Origin: Achromobacter veterisilvae
Lineage (GTDB): Bacteria; Pseudomonadota; Gammaproteobacteria; Burkholderiales; Burkholderiaceae_B
Direction of reading: 5' to 3'
DNA: 64,000 nucleotides
Assembly (NCBI RefSeq): GCF_900496975.1
Contig: NZ_UFQC01000008.1
Span: 124,001-188,000 of the forward strand
Shown here: one piece after another, positions 21,312-30,325 of the stretch
Position numbering within the stretch: the stretch's first letter is position 1
How the letters are laid out: each line of letters opens with the position of its first letter
Notes under the pieces: generated by a model
Database searches by the model: none
Told to the model about the DNA's origin: nothing
The model's input: the letters and a program-made list of their open reading frames with translations, nothing else
Made by a program: the position numbers and the translations under genes

Positions 21312-23019
21312 GAGCGCCCCTGGCGGAGTCCGGCACGGCCGCCGGCAGGTCGAAGCGGCGCAGCAGGGAACGCGGGTCGATTTCGCCCAGGCTGGCCCGG
21401 TACAGGGCGCTGTCCAGCGCCTGCGCGCCGCGCGTGGCCTCGTTGCGCCAGGCGGCCGGGCCTGCCGCCTGGGCCTGCCGCTTGAGGCCGAGGTTGTCGC
21501 GGGCGCGCACGCGTTCGAGGAACCCGTCCACGCGTTCGGGCTCGACCATCTCGGCCGCGACGCAGCGGCCGGCCGTGCCGTTCAGTTCCGGCAGGTGGGG
21601 CCGCCTGCAATCGGGGCATCCGGCCGCGTTCCGGACCCGCAGCGCGCCGGCATCCAGTTGGAACTTCCCGGCCATCCGCTCGATCCACGCCCGCCAGTCC
21701 ATGGCCGCCGCGTCCCCGGAGGACGCGGCGGACGCCGCCCACAGGCTGTCGGCCGGCAGCGCGCAGCGGGAGCACAGGCGCGGCAGCAAGGTCTGGTAGA
21801 CGAGCAGCTTGAGGATGCCGGGCGAGGCCAGGAAATCCCGCGACACCCCGATCGAGTCCGAAGCCAGGCGTTCGGGAATCATCACGGCGCAGGCCGCGTG
21901 GGTGGTCGTGTACAGGCTGACGCCGGAACCGGCCAGGTCCATGAACGCGCGGCCGGTGTCGGCATCGCGGATTTCGCCGATGAGCAGATCGTTCATCGCC
22001 GACCGCTTGATGGTCTTGAGCTTGGCGTCGACCGCCGGCCAGGCCGCCGCCAGGGCGCCGCCCAGGGTGTTCTGCAAGGCGTTGCCGATGAGGTATTCGA
22101 CCGGGTCCTCCAGGGTAATGACCTTGCGGGTGGGCGCGATTCCGCGCATCAGCGCGGCGATGGTGGTGGATTTGCCCGAACCCACCACGCCGGCCAGCAC
22201 GATGGCGCCGCCCTCGCGTTCGCGGGCGCGCGCCAGGGTTTCCACCTGGGCCGGCAGATAGCCCAGCGAGAGCAGGTCGCCGTCGGCGGTTGCATCCAGC
22301 CGCAGGATGCGCAGGCACACCGACGGCCCCGCGTCGGCGGCAAGCGAGGCCCACCGCAGCACGATCGGAATGCCGTCGACGTCCAGGCCGATGCGCCCCT
22401 GCTGTTCCAGCGCCGGATCGAACACCGCGCCGTTGCCGCCCCTGACGTCCATCCAGGCCACGGCCAGGACTTCCAGCAGGGTCGCGTTGGACAGGCCTGC
22501 GTAGCGGCCGGTGCCGACGTATTCGCCGCCGATGGTGTAGCGGATTTCGCAGGCTTCGCGCCGCCGGTCGACGTTGATGTGCACGTCGCTCGCGCCCTGC
22601 GCCACGCCCCAGCGCACGATGTCCAGGAAGAGCGAAGCAAGGGCCGAGGCGCGCTCTTCCCGTTGCGCCCCGCCCCGCGCGGCCAGGCCCGGAGCCGCCA
22701 GTTGGCCTCGGGCGACCATCAACAGCAGCGGCGCGGGCAACTGGTAGCGCGGCACGCGCGCCAGCCGGTATCCCTGCGCCCCGACCATGCGTTCGACTTC
22801 GTCGATCTGGTCGCCCAGGGTGTAGTCCTTCACCGCGAAGACCGCGACCTCGCCGTTTTCCAGCAGCACCGGACACAGCCGGCCCGCCAGGGCGGCCAGG
22901 TCGAATTCGCGGCCCAGGGCGCGCACGAACGCCGGCGCCAGGCGGGCGATGTCTTCCGGCGTTCGCAGCTCGGGCGGACGCGATGCCGCGACGGCGGGCA
23001 GCAAGGCGGGCGCCGTCAT
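21304..23019 (-). CDS. pilQ: Type IVb pilus assembly ATPase (PilQ/GspE family)
   Basis: Hexameric ATPase for pilus extension, 571 residues from MTAPALLPAVAAS. The C-terminal half has Walker A (VGSGKSTTIAALMRG), the Asp box and Walker B (LLIGEIRDADTGRAFMD), a His box (YTTTHAACAV), and two CxxC pairs (PRLCSRCALP; AAGCPDCRRP) resembling the tetracysteine zinc motif of GspE proteins. An upstream open extension to 23334 overlaps the pilP gene in another frame and is excluded. No separate retraction ATPase (PilT-type) lies in the cluster, typical for type IVb systems. Confidence 0.9.
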   Translation of the reverse strand: MTAPALLPAVAASRPPELRTPEDIARLAPAFVRALGREFDLAALAGRLCPVLLENGEVAVFAVKDYTLGDQIDEVERMVGAQGYRLARVPRYQLPAPLLLMVARGQLAAPGLAARGGAQREERASALASLFLDIVRWGVAQGASDVHINVDRRREACEIRYTIGGEYVGTGRYAGLSNATLLEVLAVAWMDVRGGNGAVFDPALEQQGRIGLDVDGIPIVLRWASLAADAGPSVCLRILRLDATADGDLLSLGYLPAQVETLARAREREGGAIVLAGVVGSGKSTTIAALMRGIAPTRKVITLEDPVEYLIGNALQNTLGGALAAAWPAVDAKLKTIKRSAMNDLLIGEIRDADTGRAFMDLAGSGVSLYTTTHAACAVMIPERLASDSIGVSRDFLASPGILKLLVYQTLLPRLCSRCALPADSLWAASAASSGDAAAMDWRAWIERMAGKFQLDAGALRVRNAAGCPDCRRPHLPELNGTAGRCVAAEMVEPERVDGFLERVRARDNLGLKRQAQAAGPAAWRNEATRGAQALDSALYRASLGEIDPRSLLRRFDLPAAVPDSARGAHG

Positions 23020-23528
23020 GGGTAGGCCCTGCCGAGGTCCAGGCAAGCGGTGTGTTCGCGGCCGTCTCGGCGCAGCCGCACGCAGGCGTCTTCGATGGCG
23101 AGCAACTGGTAGGCGCCGGCCACGGCCGAGCCCGCGACGGGCGCGCCGCGGCCGGCCTGGTAGCGCAGCACGGCGCCGTTGACGTTGAGGTCGACGCGCA
23201 GGCTTCGGGCGACGCCGAATATGGCCAGCACGCGGATGTCGTCGAACGGCCGGGCCGGAAGAACCGCCGGCCCCGCCGGAGGCACTGGAGACGCCGCTGC
23301 GCCGCCGGCCGGGCAGATGCCGGGAACGCGGCAATCCGCCAGGGCTGCAGCGGCGTCCGCGCGCAGCAGCGTGCGCACGGTTTCCGCTTCCGGCCAGGCT
23401 TGCGGTTCCTCCGTGGCCGGCGGCGCAAGCTGGGCGCGGACGTACTGGGCCGGCACGGCCGACAACGCGAGGCAGCAGGCGAGGCGCCCCGCGATTCCGA
23501 GGCGCGCGGCCGCCCTATTCCTGTTCAT
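23016..23528 (-). CDS. pilP: PilP-like type IVb pilus biogenesis protein
   Basis: A 170-residue exported protein starting MNRNRAAARLGIAGRLACCL with a signal peptide ending near VRA. The C-terminal half (about residues 95-165; DDIRVLAIFGVARSLRVDLN, AVAGAYQLLAIEDACVRLR) is the PilP family beta-domain that contacts secretin and inner-membrane partners. Overlaps at both ends (13 bp with pilO, 4 bp with pilQ) show tight coupling. Assignment rests on gene order and the C-terminal pattern. Confidence 0.75.
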   Translation of the reverse strand: MNRNRAAARLGIAGRLACCLALSAVPAQYVRAQLAPPATEEPQAWPEAETVRTLLRADAAAALADCRVPGICPAGGAAASPVPPAGPAVLPARPFDDIRVLAIFGVARSLRVDLNVNGAVLRYQAGRGAPVAGSAVAGAYQLLAIEDACVRLRRDGREHTACLDLGRAYP

Positions 23529-24840
23529 AGAGTTCCCCCTGCAATTCTGCGATGAGTGTGCTTGCCGCCAGGCCGGGCCTGGGCTGCGGCTGGATTTCCA
23601 GCGATAGGCGGGACCACCGCGCAGTCGAAATGGCGTCCGGCAGCAGCGCGAACGAACGCAACGGCCCGCGCAGGGTGAGCGCCCGGCGGCGAATACTTGG
23701 CGGTTGGTCCGGGATCGCGACGGCGCCTCCGTGGGCGGCGGGCGCGGGGACGGGCAGCGGCAGGGCCGCCGCCAGGACGACGGCGGAAAACGCCGGCTGC
23801 AGGCGCTGCAAGGCGGCGGCCAGCTCGGTATCGACCTGGATGCCCGTGGGCAGGGACAGGTCGGCCAGCCATGCCTGCCCCGAAGCCATCCCCCACGACA
23901 GCGTGGCCGCCTCCAGCGGCTGGAACGACAGTTCCCAACCGGCGGGCCGCAGCGCATACAGCGCCTGGTTCGTGGCGTAGGGATAGGCCCGGACGTAGGC
24001 CGCCGAACACGTCCAGCGCTGCGCCCCCGCCAGGCAATGCGCGCGGCGCAGCGCCCAGCCCCGGACCTGTATGGGCAGCCTGCCCAGGCTGGCCAGCAGG
24101 CGGGGCACTTCGGACGGCGCGTGGGCCGCGGTGGTTTGCAGCAAGGTGAGATAGGGGTCCGGCGGGGACTGGCCGTTTCCGGGGCCGCCGGGCGCGGGGG
24201 CTTCGCGTCCGGGCCGCGGCGCTCCCAGCGCGTTCCAGAGGGCGGGCGCGAAGGCCGCCAGCCCCACGCATGCCAGGAACAGCCGCAGGGCGAGCGGCAG
24301 TTCGGCCCAGCGGGTCGGCAGCGCGCTCAGCCGGGTGGCGGGATCCACCGCCTGCTGCAGCGCTTCCCAGACCTCGCCGGCCTCCCGCAAGGGCAAGGCG
24401 GGCCGCTGGGCCAGCAACAGCGCTTGTTCGCGCAGGGCCTCGTCCCGGGACGCGAACACCCTGTCGGTCTGCGACAGCACCGTGCCGCGATGGGCCGCCA
24501 CCAGCCAATGCCCGCCATCGGGCAGGCGGACCAGGCTGTGTCCGCCTTCGGGATACAGCAAGGCGAAAAGCTGCGCCGCGGCCTGGATGGGGACCGCGCC
24601 GCGCGCCCTCGCGCGTCCGGCGCGCCATCCGCCCCGCCGCTGCGGCCGCACGCGGCCATAGCCCGCCATCGTGGCCGGCGCGCCGCCGACGACGTAGTGG
24701 CTGGCCCGCAAGCGCCGTCCGCGCGAACGGGCCAGCGTGGGCGCGTTCGAGCCGATCAGCGCGAACCAGCGCAGGCCGAACGCCAGCATCCGCCCGGCGC
24801 CCGGACAATCGAGCAGCAGCGTGTGGGGAACCCGGTCCAT
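23515..24840 (-). CDS. pilO: PilO-like (PilO2 type) pilus assembly protein
   Basis: A 441-residue bitopic protein. The N-terminal cytoplasmic part (residues 1-175) precedes one membrane segment near residues 180-200 (LALRLFLACVGLAAFAPAL) and a periplasmic region after it. This arrangement and the place between the secretin and pilP fit PilO of R64/TcpD-like systems, where it links the ATPase platform to the secretin. Sequence identity to named members is not obvious by eye, so the name relies largely on position. Confidence 0.7.
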   Translation of the reverse strand: MDRVPHTLLLDCPGAGRMLAFGLRWFALIGSNAPTLARSRGRRLRASHYVVGGAPATMAGYGRVRPQRRGGWRAGRARARGAVPIQAAAQLFALLYPEGGHSLVRLPDGGHWLVAAHRGTVLSQTDRVFASRDEALREQALLLAQRPALPLREAGEVWEALQQAVDPATRLSALPTRWAELPLALRLFLACVGLAAFAPALWNALGAPRPGREAPAPGGPGNGQSPPDPYLTLLQTTAAHAPSEVPRLLASLGRLPIQVRGWALRRAHCLAGAQRWTCSAAYVRAYPYATNQALYALRPAGWELSFQPLEAATLSWGMASGQAWLADLSLPTGIQVDTELAAALQRLQPAFSAVVLAAALPLPVPAPAAHGGAVAIPDQPPSIRRRALTLRGPLRSFALLPDAISTARWSRLSLEIQPQPRPGLAASTLIAELQGELYEQE

Positions 24841-24842
24841 GC

Positions 24843-26432
24843 CTAGTAGCCCTCCTCGACCTGGGCCGTCACCAGCACCAGCGTGGTCGTGCGTGCCGAG
24901 GCGGCGCTGTCCTGGCCGCCCGCGATCAGGGGCGCCGCGGGCGCGAGCCGCCGGCGTTCGTGCTGGTCCTGGCTGCGGTCGAACCCGGAAACGATGATGG
25001 GCTGCCCGGGACGCAGTTCTATCTGCTGTACCGTGCCGTTGCCGTCGATGGTGATCTGCTGGACCTGGACCTGGTTGCCGCGTTCGCCGAAGGTGATGGT
25101 TTTCAATGGTTGCGCGACCGCGTTGTCGTAGGCGAGCGACAGCAATATCTGGCCGTCCTCCTGGATGTCGGGCAGCAGCGTCAGGAACGAGCCGACCGTT
25201 TCTTCCTTCTGGCTGATGGACACCGCGGGCAGCGTGCCGTTGGCGCCGCCCGCGGTGGTGCCGGGGACGGCGGTGCTCTGCACCCGGTCGATGTAGGAAA
25301 ACGTGGTTCTTACGGCGTGCGTGACGGGCCGGCGGTTCAGGGTCAATACGGGAACCTTGCTGTGGCGCACGACCGCTCCCATTGCGCTGAGCGCGGAAAC
25401 GATGGCCTGCGAACCCTGGAACGGCCCCCTGCCCACCGCGGTTTCCAGCACGCCGTCGCCGGCGGCGCCGGCGCCCGGCAGCGCCAGCCGGGCCGTCGCC
25501 CCGGCCGCGGCGTAGACGGCGTTCCAGTCGATGCCGCCCGAGGCCGAGTCGTTGGCGATGACGGTGATTTCCTCGAAGACCAGCCGCACTCGGCGCGTCA
25601 GCGCCTTGTTCTCGCGTTCGAGGTAGCGGGCGACGCGTTCGAGCGCCTCGGGCGTGTCCGTGACGACGAGGGAGGTGGCGCCGTCGACCGCATCGGCCAG
25701 GACGCCGGAACGGGTCAGGAACGGCATGAGGCTGGCGCGCAGGATGGCCAGCGCATTGTGTTGGCCGGCGGACAACGACGTGTTGGACGCGCTTTCGAAG
25801 CCCTCGCCTTCCTTGCTGCCCGAACGGCCCAGCCGGATGTCGACCTTGCTGGCAAGCGACAGCGCGCGAAGATCGAATACGCGGCTTTCGGTTCGGTAGA
25901 ACTCCAGCGCATTGCGCTCATAGCGCCAGTGCACGGAGTAGCGGGCCGCCAGGGCATCGAGCAGGTCGGCCAGCGGCTGCCCGCCAGCGCGGATCTCGAG
26001 GCTGGCCGGCGCCGGGACGGCCAGCGCGCCGCTGACGGCAAGGCGCGGCAGGAACAGGTCCAGCGGCAGCAAGGCGTCCGGCTGTACCCGCACGGGGATG
26101 CCGGTCGCGGCGGTCAGGCGCTGCGCCACCGCGGGCAGGTCGGCATCGTCGGCCAGCATCAGCGTGGTCCGCAAGTTTTCCCGCAAGGCGGGAGGCAGCA
26201 GCACGTCCCGCGCCAGGGGCTGGGGTTTGCCGGCCAGCCACGGCGTGGCGACCTCTTGCGCGGCCAGGCGCGTCGCGCGGTCCGACAGGCCGTCGGCGAA
26301 CGCCTGATGCCGCGCCGCCACCCCGGCCTGCCGGTCGCTGGCGGCGCGGCGCATATCGGCGACCTGCTGGGATACCGAGCAGCCGCCCAGCACCCCGGAC
26401 GCCACGGCGCACAAGAGCAGTCGGCGCGTCAT
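24843..26432 (-). CDS. pilN: Type IVb pilus outer-membrane secretin lipoprotein (PilN)
   Basis: Outer-membrane pore for the pilus, 529 residues. The N-terminus MTRRLLLCAVASGVLGGC is a lipoprotein signal with the lipid cysteine at C18, as in PilN/BfpB secretins. Residues about 100-260 contain N-domains, and the C-terminal half the secretin beta-domain (VSISQKEETVGSFLTLLPDI; ILLSLAYDNAV; ELRPGQPIIVSGFDRSQ). An open extension upstream to 26672 lies inside the preceding gene and is excluded. The ATG overlaps the stop of the upstream lipoprotein gene by four bases. Confidence 0.9.
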   Translation of the reverse strand: MTRRLLLCAVASGVLGGCSVSQQVADMRRAASDRQAGVAARHQAFADGLSDRATRLAAQEVATPWLAGKPQPLARDVLLPPALRENLRTTLMLADDADLPAVAQRLTAATGIPVRVQPDALLPLDLFLPRLAVSGALAVPAPASLEIRAGGQPLADLLDALAARYSVHWRYERNALEFYRTESRVFDLRALSLASKVDIRLGRSGSKEGEGFESASNTSLSAGQHNALAILRASLMPFLTRSGVLADAVDGATSLVVTDTPEALERVARYLERENKALTRRVRLVFEEITVIANDSASGGIDWNAVYAAAGATARLALPGAGAAGDGVLETAVGRGPFQGSQAIVSALSAMGAVVRHSKVPVLTLNRRPVTHAVRTTFSYIDRVQSTAVPGTTAGGANGTLPAVSISQKEETVGSFLTLLPDIQEDGQILLSLAYDNAVAQPLKTITFGERGNQVQVQQITIDGNGTVQQIELRPGQPIIVSGFDRSQDQHERRRLAPAAPLIAGGQDSAASARTTTLVLVTAQVEEGY

Positions 26433-27298
26433 GCGGCGGCCCCTCCCGGCGCGGCCGTGCGCGTGCAGGACTGCGCCAGCGGCACGACGCGCAGCACCTT
26501 GTTGCCGTAGAAGCAGGGCTGCAAGGGTTTCTCGGCAAGTTCGGTGGCGCCCAGCAGATCGCGCACGGCCGACTTGAAGTCGCCGGAGAATTCCGCCGTG
26601 GCGGACAGGGGGATGTCCACGTCCACCGCCCAGTGCTGCGGCTGGAACGTCCATCCCGCCATGCCCGCCCAACGCGCCAGGACGGCCCGCAACGTGGCGT
26701 CCGGCGGGGCGGCGCGGTAAAGCGCGGCCGCGGCGCCCGGATTATCCGGCATCGGCAGCGCGGTGGCGGCCGGCGCGGCGGCGGCCTGGTTCGCGTCCGC
26801 TGGCCCCGTGATCGCGGCCAGCGGACCGCCGGCCGCCAAGGCGCCGACGGGCGCCTGCGCGCCGGGCGGCGGCCCGATGCGTTGCGCGACGGCTGGCGGT
26901 TCGGACGGCATGCGTTCGTGCCCGCTGGCGGCCAGCGGCTGCATGCGCTGGGCCCGCGCCGTCAGCCGCCCTCCCCGGAACGAGAGGCTGTTCCACCCGC
27001 CCGTCAGCACCACATAGGGATCGCGCCGGAAATACGGCAAGGCGCGTTCGCCATCGCCGCCGATGCCGAAGATTGCCGGCAGGGCCTGGCCTGGCGCGAA
27101 TTGCAGCCAGGTTTCCTTACCGTCGTCGAACACCTGCATGGGCGCCACGGCGGGATCGCCGGACAGTTGCCAATCGAAACGGAAGCCTTGCGCGGCCGGC
27201 CCGGCCGCCTGCCAGGACGATCCGGCAGGGCCCTTGCCGGACCATGAGCAAGCCCCCAGGCAGGACAGGCCTGCCGCCATGAAGAAGAGTCGAACCAT
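26429..27298 (-). CDS. pilL: TcpQ/PilL-type pilus lipoprotein, first gene of the pilus operon
   Basis: A 289-residue lipoprotein with lipid cysteine C17 in LSCLGAC. The centre is a proline/alanine-rich linker; the C-terminal 90 residues (TLRAVLARWAGMAGWTFQPQ, SGDFKSAVRDLLGA, PCFYGNKVLRVV) match the TcpQ/PilL C-terminal domain that stabilises the secretin. It heads the eight-gene operon; no promoter stood out in the 245 bp upstream. PilM, PilT (transglycosylase) and PilU (peptidase) counterparts are not next to it. Confidence 0.78.
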   Translation of the reverse strand: MVRLFFMAAGLSCLGACSWSGKGPAGSSWQAAGPAAQGFRFDWQLSGDPAVAPMQVFDDGKETWLQFAPGQALPAIFGIGGDGERALPYFRRDPYVVLTGGWNSLSFRGGRLTARAQRMQPLAASGHERMPSEPPAVAQRIGPPPGAQAPVGALAAGGPLAAITGPADANQAAAAPAATALPMPDNPGAAAALYRAAPPDATLRAVLARWAGMAGWTFQPQHWAVDVDIPLSATAEFSGDFKSAVRDLLGATELAEKPLQPCFYGNKVLRVVPLAQSCTRTAAPGGAAA

Positions 27299-27467
27299 GC
27301 CTCACCGCGAGCGAAAGGCGCACCGGAAAGCGACGCGCATGACCGCATGGTGGAGGAGCGCCCTTTGCCCCGCCAGACTGGCATGTACGCATGGATGGTT
27401 TGGTCCCGCCGCGCGGACCCGCTGCCCGGAAAGGGGCCGCGATTCATCGCGGGGCCCGGCCCGGGAC

Positions 27468-27496
27468 GAAAAAAAACCCGGCCCGAGGACCAGGTT
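27468..27496 (-). terminator. Terminator downstream of the binding-protein gene
   Basis: Minus strand: 7-bp stem AACCTGG/CCGGGTT (one G-T pair) followed by eight T residues, about 50 bp past the stop of the gene ending at 27544. A second hairpin, CCGGCGG/CCGCCGG (27508-27529), precedes it. The rest of 27299-27543 contains nothing recognisable. Confidence 0.8.
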
Positions 27497-27543
27497 TCTC
27501 CAGGGCGCCGGCGGTGCTTGCGCCGCCGGGCCGCCTTGGGCCG

Positions 27544-28884
27544 TCAGCGCTGCGCGGCGATGCTGCGCGCTTGCGAGGCGGCGTTGTTCAGCGCCGCGAC
27601 CGGCGGCACTTTGCCGTCGAAGGCGTCGTTGAGCTGCTGGTTGAGCACGGGCTCGATGCGCTCGTAGTTGGCCATGCGGAAGCCGCGGCTATTGGTGTTC
27701 GGCTGCGCGCGCATGGAGGTGATCAGCGCCTGGACGCCCGGGATGCGGTCGTAGAACGACACGTCCGAAGCGCGGAAGGCCGCTTCCGTCAGCGGGAGAT
27801 AGCCGGTGCGCTGGTGCCATTCCGCCGCGATGACGGGCTTGGACAGCCAGGCCAGGAATTGGGCGGTGGCTTTCTCCTCAGCCTGGGGATGGCCTTCAAG
27901 CGCCCACAGCGCCGAACCGCTCACGAACGGCTTGCCGCCGTCCTTGGTGACCTGGTCGTAGTAAGGCAGCGGCGCCACGCCGAAGGACAGCGATTTCGTG
28001 TTGATGAACTGGCCGAAGGCGCCGGTGTTGGAGGTCAGCACCGCGCATTCGCCCTTGGCGAACAGCTTGTCGCTGGCGCTGTCGCCGGAATGAGCCATGA
28101 ACAGCAGCGAACGCTTCCAGCTCACCATCAGCGAGATGTGGCGCATGTAGAGCGTATCGAACTGCATGGCCGCAGCAGTCGACTTCTTGGTGACCGCGTC
28201 GAGCCCGTTGTTGTTGCTGGTGAACGCCTGGTTGTTGATCGGCGCCAGGTTCTCCAGGTGGACAGTGACCTGGTCGCTGGATGCGTACGGGCAGTCGATG
28301 TCGGCCACGTCGCGCAGCTTCAGCAGCTCGCCTTGCAGGGCGGTCCAGGTGCGGGCGGGCTTGTTGGGATCCAGCCCGGCCTTCTTGTAGGCGGCGGTGT
28401 TGTAGAACATCACCGGCACTTCGGCCATCCAGGGGAAGGCCAGCAGGCGGCCCTTGCTGTCGCGCGTGAAGCTGCTGGTGGCCGGCACGAACCAGTTCAG
28501 GTCCTTGATCGGATACTTGGCCAGCAGTTCGTACAGCGGCAGCACCGCCTTGTGCTGGGCCACGACTTCGGGCGAATGGTTGTCGGTCAGTTGCAGCAGG
28601 TTCGGGCCCTTCTTGGCCTTGACCGCGGAAACGGCTTCCTGTTCCAGCGCGGAGGGCGAGGCGAAGCCGCGCAGCGTGACGCGGACCTGGTCCTGCTCCT
28701 TGTTGTATTGCTTGGCGAGCTTTTCGAACTCAGCCTTGTTTGCGTCGGTCAGCGTGTGCCAGACCTGTATTTCGACCGCGGCGGCGTTCGCCGCTCCGGC
28801 CATCGCCATGGCGGCGCCGAATACCCATGCGCGCCGGTTGGCGAACATCGCGCGGGCAATGCCCGCCAATTGCAGATTCTTCAT
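27544..28884 (-). CDS. Family-1 extracellular solute-binding protein (UgpB-like), orphan
   Basis: Periplasmic binding protein of 446 residues starting MKNLQLAGIARAMFANRRAW with a signal peptide cleaved near ANAAA. The mature start (VEIQVWHTLTDANKAEFEKL) and SFPWMAEVPVMFYN-like segment resemble UgpB, which binds glycerol-3-phosphate or its diesters. Unlike typical ugp loci, no permease or ATPase gene is adjacent; the neighbour 4 bp upstream is a D-amino-acid dehydrogenase. The true ligand and partner transporter are unknown. Confidence 0.82.
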   Translation of the reverse strand: MKNLQLAGIARAMFANRRAWVFGAAMAMAGAANAAAVEIQVWHTLTDANKAEFEKLAKQYNKEQDQVRVTLRGFASPSALEQEAVSAVKAKKGPNLLQLTDNHSPEVVAQHKAVLPLYELLAKYPIKDLNWFVPATSSFTRDSKGRLLAFPWMAEVPVMFYNTAAYKKAGLDPNKPARTWTALQGELLKLRDVADIDCPYASSDQVTVHLENLAPINNQAFTSNNNGLDAVTKKSTAAAMQFDTLYMRHISLMVSWKRSLLFMAHSGDSASDKLFAKGECAVLTSNTGAFGQFINTKSLSFGVAPLPYYDQVTKDGGKPFVSGSALWALEGHPQAEEKATAQFLAWLSKPVIAAEWHQRTGYLPLTEAAFRASDVSFYDRIPGVQALITSMRAQPNTNSRGFRMANYERIEPVLNQQLNDAFDGKVPPVAALNNAASQARSIAAQR

Positions 28885-28888
28885 AGGT

Positions 28889-30145
28889 TCACAGACCAAG
28901 AAAAGGAAATTCCGGTTCTGGCCGCCGTCCGCTGAGCAGATCGGCCAATGCCCGGCCCGAGCCAACGCCCATCGTCCAGCCGAGCGTACCGTGCCCTGTA
29001 TTGACGTACAGGTTGGGGATACGGCTGCGGCCGATGATGGGCACGTTCGAAGGAGTGGACGGGCGCAGGCCCGACCAATAGCTGACGCGCTCGAAATCGA
29101 GCGCGTCGGGAAAAAGTTCGCGCGCCAGGCGGGTCATGGCCTCGCAGCGCCCGGTGTTCAGACTGCGGGAATATCCCGACAGTTCCGCGGTGCCGGCCAT
29201 GCGCAGGCGGTCGCCCAGGCGGGAGAACACGACTTTGTGGCTGCTGTCCGTCAGGCTGACCGTGGGCGCCGCGCCCGGCTTGAGCACCGGGAACGTCGCG
29301 GAATAGCCCTTGGCCGGATAGACGTTGCAGGGGATGCCCAGCGGACGCAGCAGGCCGGGGCTGAAACTGCCCATCGCAACCACGTAGGCGTCGGCCGACA
29401 GGGTGCCGTAGCGGCCGTCGGGCCCGATGAGTTCGACGCCCTGCACCGTGCCGCCGGTGGTCAGCAGGCGCGTGGCGCGGGTGCTGTAGCGGAATTCGAC
29501 GCCGGCGCGGACGCAATGCTCGGCCAGGGCCACCGTGAACAGGTGCACGTCGCCGCTCTCGTCCTCGGGCGTGTAGTCGCCCCCGACGATCGTCTGGCGG
29601 TGCGGAGCCAGGGCGGGCTCGATGGCGATGACCTCGTCGGTGGACACCACGCGCCGCTCCACGCCGAAGTCGCGCATCAGGCCGGCGGCGCGCTGGGAGT
29701 TCTCGAATTCGTGCTGGTCACGGTAGAAATTCAGGATGCCGCGTTCCAGGTGGTCGTACTGGATGCCCAGGTCCGCGCGCATGCCGCGCAGGGTCGCGCG
29801 GCTGTATTCCGCCATGCGGACCATGGCGCGGATGTTGGGAGCCAGGCGGCCGGGCAGGCATTCGCGCAGGAACGCCAGCCCCCACATCCATTGCCGCCAG
29901 TCCAACTGCGGACGGAACAGCAGCGGCGCGTTGTCCTGGAACATCCATTTGAGCAGCTTGAAGGGAGCCTGCGGATTGGCCCAGGGCTCGGCATACGACA
30001 CCGAAATCTGGGCGCCGTTGGCCAGGCTGGTTTCCTGCGCGGGACCGGTGCAGCGATCGATGACAACGACGTCGTGGCCGGCCTGGCTCAGCCACCAGGC
30101 GCTTGAGATTCCGATGATGCCGCCACCCAATACCGCTACTTTCAT
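28889..30145 (-). CDS. dadA: D-amino-acid dehydrogenase small-subunit family (DadA-like)
   Basis: FAD enzyme that deaminates D-amino acids, feeding electrons to the respiratory chain. The 418-residue protein starts MKVAVLGGGIIGISSAWWLS (Rossmann motif) and has the DadA C-terminal FAD segment (LYVNTGHGTLGWTMGVGSG). Start preceded by CAAGGAG. It is followed after 4 bp by the orphan binding-protein gene, suggesting co-transcription. No alanine racemase or Lrp regulator sits nearby, so the physiological substrate is open. Confidence 0.88.
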   Translation of the reverse strand: MKVAVLGGGIIGISSAWWLSQAGHDVVVIDRCTGPAQETSLANGAQISVSYAEPWANPQAPFKLLKWMFQDNAPLLFRPQLDWRQWMWGLAFLRECLPGRLAPNIRAMVRMAEYSRATLRGMRADLGIQYDHLERGILNFYRDQHEFENSQRAAGLMRDFGVERRVVSTDEVIAIEPALAPHRQTIVGGDYTPEDESGDVHLFTVALAEHCVRAGVEFRYSTRATRLLTTGGTVQGVELIGPDGRYGTLSADAYVVAMGSFSPGLLRPLGIPCNVYPAKGYSATFPVLKPGAAPTVSLTDSSHKVVFSRLGDRLRMAGTAELSGYSRSLNTGRCEAMTRLARELFPDALDFERVSYWSGLRPSTPSNVPIIGRSRIPNLYVNTGHGTLGWTMGVGSGRALADLLSGRRPEPEFPFLGL

Positions 30146-30255
30146 GCCCGCATTGCTCCTTGCGTGCCATCCCGGCTCGCGGACCCGATGCCCGCGCCCC
30201 ATGGCAAGCTGCTGCCACGGCAGTTTACCCCGGCGATTTGCCCGCGCCTACGGAA

Positions 30256-30307
30256 TAAAAAGGGGCGGAAGTCACAAACCTTTCCAGGCCCGTTCGTTCC
30301 GCCCCTT
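30256..30307 (-). terminator. Terminator of the panD-reductase unit
   Basis: An 11-bp inverted repeat (AAGGGGCGGAA at 30260-30270, TTCCGCCCCTT at 30297-30307) with a 26-nt loop, followed on the minus strand by TTTTTATT. It lies about 20 bp past the reductase stop codon. Confidence 0.75.
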
Positions 30308-30325
30308 CCGTTCATGGCCGGTGGC

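Noticed and set aside
23020-23334. N-terminal extension of the pilus ATPase
   Set aside because: The stretch overlaps pilP antiphase and lacks GspE/PilQ character.
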